From NCBI GenBank assembly GCA_015523685.1, contig WAJW01000144.1, forward strand, positions 1 to 9,730: a stretch of 9,730 nucleotides of DNA. The letters are read 5' to 3'. A model generated the notes under the pieces. The model was not told where the DNA came from. It made no database searches and saw nothing but the letters and a program-made list of their open reading frames with translations. Origin of the DNA: Archaeoglobaceae archaeon (GTDB taxonomy: Archaea; Halobacteriota; Archaeoglobi; Archaeoglobales; JdFR-42). Made by a program: the position numbers and the translations under genes. How positions within the stretch are numbered: position 1 is the stretch's first letter; the number at the start of each line of letters is the position of its first letter. Below are positions 5,664 through 9,730 of the stretch, in pieces.

Positions 5664-6779
5664 ATGTCAAAAATTGAAAGGCCAATATATGATCCTACGA
5701 GTGTATGGCCATATAATAAGCATTGGTACAGTGCGTTTGTTTTAGGTCGTCCCAATGATAAGGACGAACCAACAAAGCTTACTCAGGCCATTTTCTTTAG
5801 AACTGTCCAAGAAGAGCTCGAAGTTTTAGTTTCTGGTATTGCTGAATGTGTAAATGTTTTTAGATATTTCAAAGAGGGTAAGTTAAAAGATCCCGAGAAG
5901 GTAACACCATTCCTTACATATCCACCTGCATTTGTGGCCAAAACCAATCTTAATCCATCAGCAACTGTCATGCTTTTTGGGCCTTCAGTGGATGTCTGCT
6001 TTGCTTTGCATGATGACTATACATTGGAAATACATTATTTCTTTGACTACCATTACGAGCAAGGTCTGCAAACATATGGATGGACGTCAAATTATGAGAT
6101 TGACCCTGAGCTTTTAGAGAGGAGACATCCAAAAGTAGGTGAGCCTATTAGAACTATTTGTTGTTCGAGACCAGTACATGAAGGGGCAATGCTGGTCAGA
6201 GATATTCAGATGGATCTGAGAAATGAGAAGAGCCCTGAATATGCAAAGTCGTCATTTCATAACTTTCCATATCATCAAGCTACCTCCGTAGACCAAGGAT
6301 GGATAATGAGAGGTATGGTAGAAAGTACTGCTCAGCTTTGGCATGGTATGAATTTAGACAAGATTGGATGGCCATTTGAAGCTTATAATGAAGATTACGT
6401 TCCAAGACCGGCAGGGATGGACCTTTTGCTCCAGAACCCATGTGACATATTTACATACAGATTTAACGGATTAGTTTGTGGAAGTGACTGGGTTTCAACA
6501 CACAGTCAAACTCCTTTGGAGACAATTTACCAATACTGTGGGAGAGAAATTGTACCACCTACACCAGAAGAAAGTGCTCATATGAGTATAAGATATGGTA
6601 TGGACAGATACAAGTGGCCAGACACATATAGACAGTCCAAATACGTATATGGTCAGGAAGCAAGAATTATGCCGGGAGACCCTTATCCACTACCAGAAAC
6701 CGCAGTGTTACCACTGGAAGAAGCCACTAAGATAATCCAGAAAGCCAGAGAGGAGCATCCAGAGTGGATGGCAGAGTGA
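5664..6779 (+). CDS. Unrecognised 371-residue soluble protein, first gene of the divergent operon
   Basis: I do not recognise this family. It is a soluble protein without signal peptide or membrane helices and unusually rich in Trp, Tyr, Phe and His (for example HYFFDYHYEQ at 124-133, DQGWIMRGM at 210-218, AQLWHGMNLDKIGWPFEAYNE at 223-243). It has seven cysteines (62, 112, adjacent 166-167, 260, 272, 292) and many histidines, so a metal or cofactor site is possible. No glycyl-radical, Rossmann, thiolase or methyltransferase signature is visible. The start is supported by GAGGGGTG seven bases upstream, and the gene ends in tandem TGA codons. It is followed after 13 bases by a cysteine-rich gene and then a zinc-ribbon-like gene in tight array, as for a catalytic subunit with two small accessory subunits. 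Divergent transcription from the alkyl-CoM reductase operon suggests, but does not show, a role in the same pathway. Confidence 0.85.
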   Translation: MSKIERPIYDPTSVWPYNKHWYSAFVLGRPNDKDEPTKLTQAIFFRTVQEELEVLVSGIAECVNVFRYFKEGKLKDPEKVTPFLTYPPAFVAKTNLNPSATVMLFGPSVDVCFALHDDYTLEIHYFFDYHYEQGLQTYGWTSNYEIDPELLERRHPKVGEPIRTICCSRPVHEGAMLVRDIQMDLRNEKSPEYAKSSFHNFPYHQATSVDQGWIMRGMVESTAQLWHGMNLDKIGWPFEAYNEDYVPRPAGMDLLLQNPCDIFTYRFNGLVCGSDWVSTHSQTPLETIYQYCGREIVPPTPEESAHMSIRYGMDRYKWPDTYRQSKYVYGQEARIMPGDPYPLPETAVLPLEEATKIIQKAREEHPEWMAE

Positions 6780-6792
6780 TGAGGTCATTATT

Positions 6793-7182
6793 ATGATAAA
6801 ACTGGGGGAGAAAAACCCAGTTCAAGAGTTATCTAACGAAACAATCGCATGTGCTTACTGCGAGTATCTTGATGGCGAAGTTGGATGCGCCAGAGTGTAT
6901 AGGACATCAGGTGGACGAACAAAGATAGATATTACAGATCCTTTTTCAATGAGTTGTAAGAATTTTTCTCCAGCTTTTAAGTGTGAAGATTGCATTTATT
7001 TCAATGTGGAAAAGCTTGATGAGGCATATGGAGGTAGAACAGAAAAGATAACATGTACAAAACGGTATGTGGAAGATGTTGAGGTTGTTTTATGTGAATA
7101 TTATACTCCAAAAGATTACATAGAAAATAAGCTTAGAGATACGTTCGAAAAATTTGGATTAAAGTTTGAAGTAGAGAGATAG
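6793..7182 (+). CDS. Small protein with two four-cysteine modules, probable Fe-S or zinc subunit
   Basis: The 129-residue product has exactly eight cysteines in two similar modules: Cys20-x2-Cys23-x8-Cys32-x22-Cys55, and Cys64-x2-Cys67-x20-Cys88-x12-Cys101. The modules look like an internal duplication (CAYCEYL/CEDCIYF, a GGRT in each, CKNFSP/CEYYTP). The join CKNFSPAFKCEDCIYF resembles, from memory, the small [4Fe-4S] HiPIP-like subunits of some glycyl-radical enzymes (4-hydroxyphenylacetate decarboxylase, benzylsuccinate synthase). No glycyl-radical large subunit is in this window. It therefore probably binds two Fe-S clusters or two zinc ions as an accessory subunit of the 371-residue protein. 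GAGGT at 6781-6785 precedes the ATG. The gap to the next gene is 10 bases. The metal type is inferred. Confidence 0.8.
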   Translation: MIKLGEKNPVQELSNETIACAYCEYLDGEVGCARVYRTSGGRTKIDITDPFSMSCKNFSPAFKCEDCIYFNVEKLDEAYGGRTEKITCTKRYVEDVEVVLCEYYTPKDYIENKLRDTFEKFGLKFEVER

Positions 7183-7192
7183 AGGTGGTAGT

Positions 7193-7558
7193 ATGGTAAG
7201 AACAGCTCCAAAAAATGAAAAAGGTGAGCCTATTTGTCCTGTTTGGTGGAAAAACAGATTGTATGAAGAGAAGCAATGTGGTGCAAAGATAGTCAGGAAG
7301 AAAAGAGCGTATACCATGTTTCCAGATGTGGGGCCTATGATGGCAAACCCTCCAGAAGGAGGTAGAGTTGGAGAGATAGTTGAGTGGTGGGTTTACGAAT
7401 GTGAAAACCACCACATACTTTATAGACCCAAAGAGTGGGCAGATGTTCCCGAAGAACCAATTGAAAAAGATTTGTATGGGAATACTAGAAGATGGCCTGA
7501 AGATTACTACGAAGCACAACTAAGGATGCGAGAAGAACTTGATAAATTGAAACAATAA
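7193..7558 (+). CDS. Small zinc-ribbon-like protein of unknown function
   Basis: This 121-residue protein has three cysteines and nearby histidines placed as in a split zinc ribbon: Cys15 (ICPVWW), Cys29 (QCGAKI) and Cys70 with His73/His74 (WVYECENHH). The middle (residues 31-60) is basic, then glycine- and proline-rich, and the C-terminal 40 residues are a charged helical tail (EAQLRMREELDKLKQ). GAGGTG (7182-7187) overlaps the preceding stop and places the ATG five bases on, so translation is probably coupled. Its size, cysteines and tight linkage suggest a second small subunit of the complex formed with the two upstream products. I cannot name a family, and no enzymatic motif is visible. 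Confidence 0.78.
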   Translation: MVRTAPKNEKGEPICPVWWKNRLYEEKQCGAKIVRKKRAYTMFPDVGPMMANPPEGGRVGEIVEWWVYECENHHILYRPKEWADVPEEPIEKDLYGNTRRWPEDYYEAQLRMREELDKLKQ

Positions 7559-7571
7559 AAAGGGGATTATT

Positions 7572-9275
7572 ATGGCCAAAAGTGAAGACAAAAATGACAA
7601 GATATTTAGTAATTTACCAGAAAGGTTACTACCACCTAAAAAGTACTTCCCTGATTTAATATACCCGGAAGATTTTTCAAGAATTGTTTGGAACAGAGAA
7701 CATCTAAACTGCGCTGAAATTCTCATAGATGGAATCAAAAAGCGAGGATTAGAGAGCAAAATTGCATATTACACGGACAAAGGCCCTATAAAATATAGAG
7801 AAATTATCAAGAATACAGGCAAATTGGCAAATGGATTAAAAGGATTGGGTATTGAATCAGGAGACAGAGTTGTAATTAGATTTGGAGAGCGAATCGAGGG
7901 AATTATTGCACAATTGGCTGTATGGATGGTTGGGGGAGTAGCGGTTCCGACTGTACCCCTTGAGAGATCGAGAGAATTGGAATATATTTTTAATGACACA
8001 GAGTGTAGATTTGTAATTGCACAATCAGATGGCATCGAAGAGGTGCAGAAAGCCTTGGATAATTCTCCAACAGTTGAAAATGTTATAGTTGCAGGAGATC
8101 ACAGTATAAATGATGATAAATTCATACAGTATGATGATCTAATTAAAAATGAAAGTAGTAAAATTGAACCAGAGAAAACAAAACCTCTTGATGCAAATAT
8201 TATCCTATATACTGGAGGGACTACTGGTAGACCAAAGGGATGCATCCACCCCCATGCTACTGAAATTTATTTTGCAAAGGTTCTAACCGAACATAGAGGT
8301 ACCAGACTTGGAGATGTTCACTTTTTCCCAGGTCCATTAGGCCATGCGTTTGGAAATGGGGAGAAGATCACTCAAACCATATATGGAGGTATTACTTCTG
8401 TTTTGTTCGACAAGAAATTTTCACCAGAACTTGCTCTCGAGATTATAGAAAAATTCAGAGTCTCGATATTTATAGGATCGCCAACGATGCTAAGGATGAT
8501 GCTTCGTGCAAATCCCGAAAAATACGACCTTACAAGTCTAAGGTTGGTAGAAATTTCAGGAGAGTACTTTGACGAAACTACATTTAGAGAATGGACAAAA
8601 ATACTTGGATTCGAACCTTGGAATACAGTAGGTATGACCCCTTTTAGACATCTCTTTATACTTTCTGCTAAAAATGGCAGAAAGATTGCTCCTGGACTTA
8701 GTGTGGGTCAGCCAGCTCCAGGATTTGAAATAAAGGTTGTAGATGAAAAAGGAGAAGAGCTTCCTCCAGAAAAGGAGGGATATATTTTAGTACGCGGTCC
8801 GAGTGGAATATGCTATTTAAACAACAAGCATCCAGACATAAAGCGTTATTTGGAGAGGGATATGAATTGGGGAGGATGGAGTTTATCAGATGACATTTAT
8901 ATCAGAGACCAAGAAGGATGGTTGTGGTTTAAAAGTAGGGAGAGCTTCCTGATTAGAAGTGGTGGCAGATTTATTTCTCCCACAGAAGTTGAGGAAATAC
9001 TGAACATGCATCCAGCTGTAGTGGAGAGTGCAGTGGTCCCTTCACCGGATAAAGAAAGAGGAGAGGTTGTAAAAGCATTTATAGTTTTAAGTGAAGGCTA
9101 TAAGCCATCCGGGGAGTTAGTAAAAGAATTGCAGGAATTTGTAAAATCTAAGATTGCACCATATAAATATCCAAGGAAAATAGAATTTGTTGACAGTCTT
9201 CCAAAAGATGGAGTTGGGAAGATACAGAGAAGGCAATTGAAGGAAAAGGAATTTGCAAAAAGTGAACAAAATTGA
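7572..9275 (+). CDS. AMP-forming acyl-CoA / benzoate-CoA ligase-like enzyme
   Basis: This 567-residue cytoplasmic enzyme of the ANL superfamily would activate a carboxylic acid with ATP and CoA to an acyl-CoA. Visible motifs in order are the phosphate loop YTGGTTGRPKG (213-223), GPLGHAFGNGEK (254-264), the A5 region NTVGMTPFRHLF (351-362), the TGD-like SDD (439-441), the hinge KSRES (454-458) followed by ISPTEVEEIL, and the catalytic lysine Lys550 in DGVGKIQRR. The A5 region aligns with TEMLHIF of benzoate-CoA ligases as I recall them, so an aromatic, cyclic or medium-chain acid is possible; the substrate cannot be read from sequence. The usual Glu of A5 is Pro357, which is atypical. The gene begins 13 bases after the previous stop with AAGGGG ahead of the ATG, so it belongs to the same operon. 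In an alkane degrader it may feed free acids into beta-oxidation. Confidence 0.88.
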   Translation: MAKSEDKNDKIFSNLPERLLPPKKYFPDLIYPEDFSRIVWNREHLNCAEILIDGIKKRGLESKIAYYTDKGPIKYREIIKNTGKLANGLKGLGIESGDRVVIRFGERIEGIIAQLAVWMVGGVAVPTVPLERSRELEYIFNDTECRFVIAQSDGIEEVQKALDNSPTVENVIVAGDHSINDDKFIQYDDLIKNESSKIEPEKTKPLDANIILYTGGTTGRPKGCIHPHATEIYFAKVLTEHRGTRLGDVHFFPGPLGHAFGNGEKITQTIYGGITSVLFDKKFSPELALEIIEKFRVSIFIGSPTMLRMMLRANPEKYDLTSLRLVEISGEYFDETTFREWTKILGFEPWNTVGMTPFRHLFILSAKNGRKIAPGLSVGQPAPGFEIKVVDEKGEELPPEKEGYILVRGPSGICYLNNKHPDIKRYLERDMNWGGWSLSDDIYIRDQEGWLWFKSRESFLIRSGGRFISPTEVEEILNMHPAVVESAVVPSPDKERGEVVKAFIVLSEGYKPSGELVKELQEFVKSKIAPYKYPRKIEFVDSLPKDGVGKIQRRQLKEKEFAKSEQN

Positions 9276-9287
9276 ATATACAGGGAT

Positions 9288-9304
9288 ATTAAGCTAAACT
9301 TAAT
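9288..9304 (+). repeat. Short inverted repeat in the gap before the hydratase gene
   Basis: ATTAAG and CTTAAT form a perfect 6-bp inverted repeat with a 5-base loop in the 89-base gap after the ligase gene. The stem is AT-rich and weak. It may be an RNA-processing or regulatory site, or chance. Confidence 0.25.
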
Positions 9305-9350
9305 GAATATAAGGGATCGAGAGCTATTACTAACGATCATTTAGAGAAAA

Positions 9351-9357
9351 GAGGTGG
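9351..9357 (+). promoter_or_regulatory. Ribosome binding site that supports a TTG start
   Basis: GAGGTGG lies seven bases before the TTG at 9365. The ATG four bases later is in another frame and meets a stop after one codon, so TTG is the likely initiator. Confidence 0.65.
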
Positions 9358-9364
9358 GCAGATA

Positions 9365-9730
9365 TTGGATGACATAAAGGAGAGGAATCAAAATTACTTA
9401 GATTTGATAAAGGAAATATATGTTAAGGAGGCAGATTTTAAGGCATGTGACAAAGAGACTGGTGAACTTGAAGTTGGCTTTAAAACTTCATTTTCCAAGA
9501 AAATAACATATTTAGATGTATTCCTATTTTCTCTTATTTCTGGTGATTGGAATCCATTGCACCATGATGAAGAAATTGCCTCAACAACAAGGTTTGGAAA
9601 AAGAGTGGTTCACGGCCTTTTAACTTCTAGTCTCGTTTCAACTTTGATGGAAAGATTTCCAGGTCTTATAGTATTGTTGAAAGCATCTTTCAAATATACA
9701 AAACCAGTCTATATTAACGACGTTATAAAC
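9365..9730 (+). CDS. MaoC-like (R)-specific enoyl-CoA hydratase, N-terminal part, cut by window edge
   Basis: An open frame of 122 codons runs off the right edge and starts with TTG behind a good ribosome site. No in-frame ATG exists between the upstream stop at 9290 and this point. Residues 55-72 contain the hydratase-2 signature FSLISGDWNPLHHD, with the catalytic pair Asp61 and His66. RFGKRVVHGLLTSSLVS (76-92) is the next conserved block of the hot-dog fold, and ASFKYTKPVYINDVI follows as the substrate-side strand. Such enzymes hydrate trans-2-enoyl-CoA to (R)-3-hydroxyacyl-CoA in fatty-acid-type pathways; related folds also act on other acyl-CoAs. The ~20 N-terminal residues form a lysine- and glutamate-rich helix. 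The 89-base gap is larger than the other gaps of the operon, so an internal promoter is possible. Placed after an acyl-CoA ligase, it fits beta-oxidation of the activated acid. Confidence 0.82.
   Translation, partial: MDDIKERNQNYLDLIKEIYVKEADFKACDKETGELEVGFKTSFSKKITYLDVFLFSLISGDWNPLHHDEEIASTTRFGKRVVHGLLTSSLVSTLMERFPGLIVLLKASFKYTKPVYINDVIN

Noticed and set aside
5664..7182. Glycyl-radical enzyme complex (benzylsuccinate-synthase type)
   Set aside because: The 371-residue protein is far too short and has no RVxG[FWY] glycyl-radical motif; only the small cysteine protein resembles such systems.
1337..7182. TAG codons as pyrrolysine sites in mcrA and the four-cysteine gene
   Set aside because: In both genes TAG falls at the expected end of the protein and right at the next gene's ribosome site, so it acts as a normal stop.
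7133..7759. Minus-strand open frames across 7133-7759
   Set aside because: They are antisense to well-supported plus-strand genes with good ribosome sites; their Phe/Ser/Leu-rich translations are typical of shadows.
9303..9344. Tiny ATG frame between the ligase and hydratase genes
   Set aside because: Only 13 codons, no ribosome site; the TTG frame downstream has both a ribosome site and a conserved domain.

Overview
The window is AT-rich archaeal DNA. Its centre is a complete, divergent methyl-coenzyme M reductase (MCR) locus on the minus strand. The three subunit genes run in the order mcrB-mcrG-mcrA with no mcrD or mcrC between them. All three proteins are clear MCR homologues that keep the nickel-ligand glutamine, the phenylalanine triad of the active site and most coenzyme B contacts. 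All three catalytic-pocket tyrosines of classical MCR are replaced (alpha Tyr333 to Ala, alpha Tyr444 to Ser, beta Tyr367 to Phe). AcrA also carries a long N-terminal extension and an internal insertion. This is the pattern expected of an alkyl-CoM reductase (ACR), the enzyme that activates multi-carbon alkanes, not of a methanogen or methanotroph MCR. The source is therefore probably an uncultured alkane-oxidising archaeon (Syntrophoarchaeia, Alkanophagales, Bathyarchaeia, Helarchaeales and similar lineages are possible). The sequence alone does not fix the lineage.

Minus strand, from 5465 down to 1: mcrB, mcrG, mcrA, a small SCP2-like (sterol-carrier-protein-type lipid-binding) protein, then the first 254 codons of a methanogenesis-marker-3 (Mmp3) homologue that runs off the left edge. 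Spacings are 10, 0, 5 and 29 bases, so this reads as one operon. It joins the reductase to a putative hydrophobic-ligand carrier and to a component of the MCR activation machinery.

Positions 5466-5663 form a divergent promoter region. It has a TATA-like box for each direction, a nearly perfect 20-bp palindrome between them and two small inverted repeats in the presumed leader of the reductase operon. The two divergent units may therefore be co-regulated.

Plus strand, from 5664 to the right edge: a 371-residue protein I do not recognise, a 129-residue protein with two four-cysteine modules, a 121-residue zinc-ribbon-like protein, a benzoate/acyl-CoA ligase-like AMP-forming enzyme and a MaoC-type enoyl-CoA hydratase cut by the right edge and starting at TTG. 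The first three look like subunits of one enzyme. Together with the ligase and hydratase they suggest conversion of an alkane-derived intermediate into a CoA thioester and its beta-oxidation. That reading is an inference from context. The step from alkyl-CoM to acyl-CoA has no established enzyme, and this divergently transcribed module is a reasonable candidate to examine for it.

I saw no tRNA or rRNA gene, CRISPR array or insertion sequence. No stretch longer than 300 bases lacks a gene.
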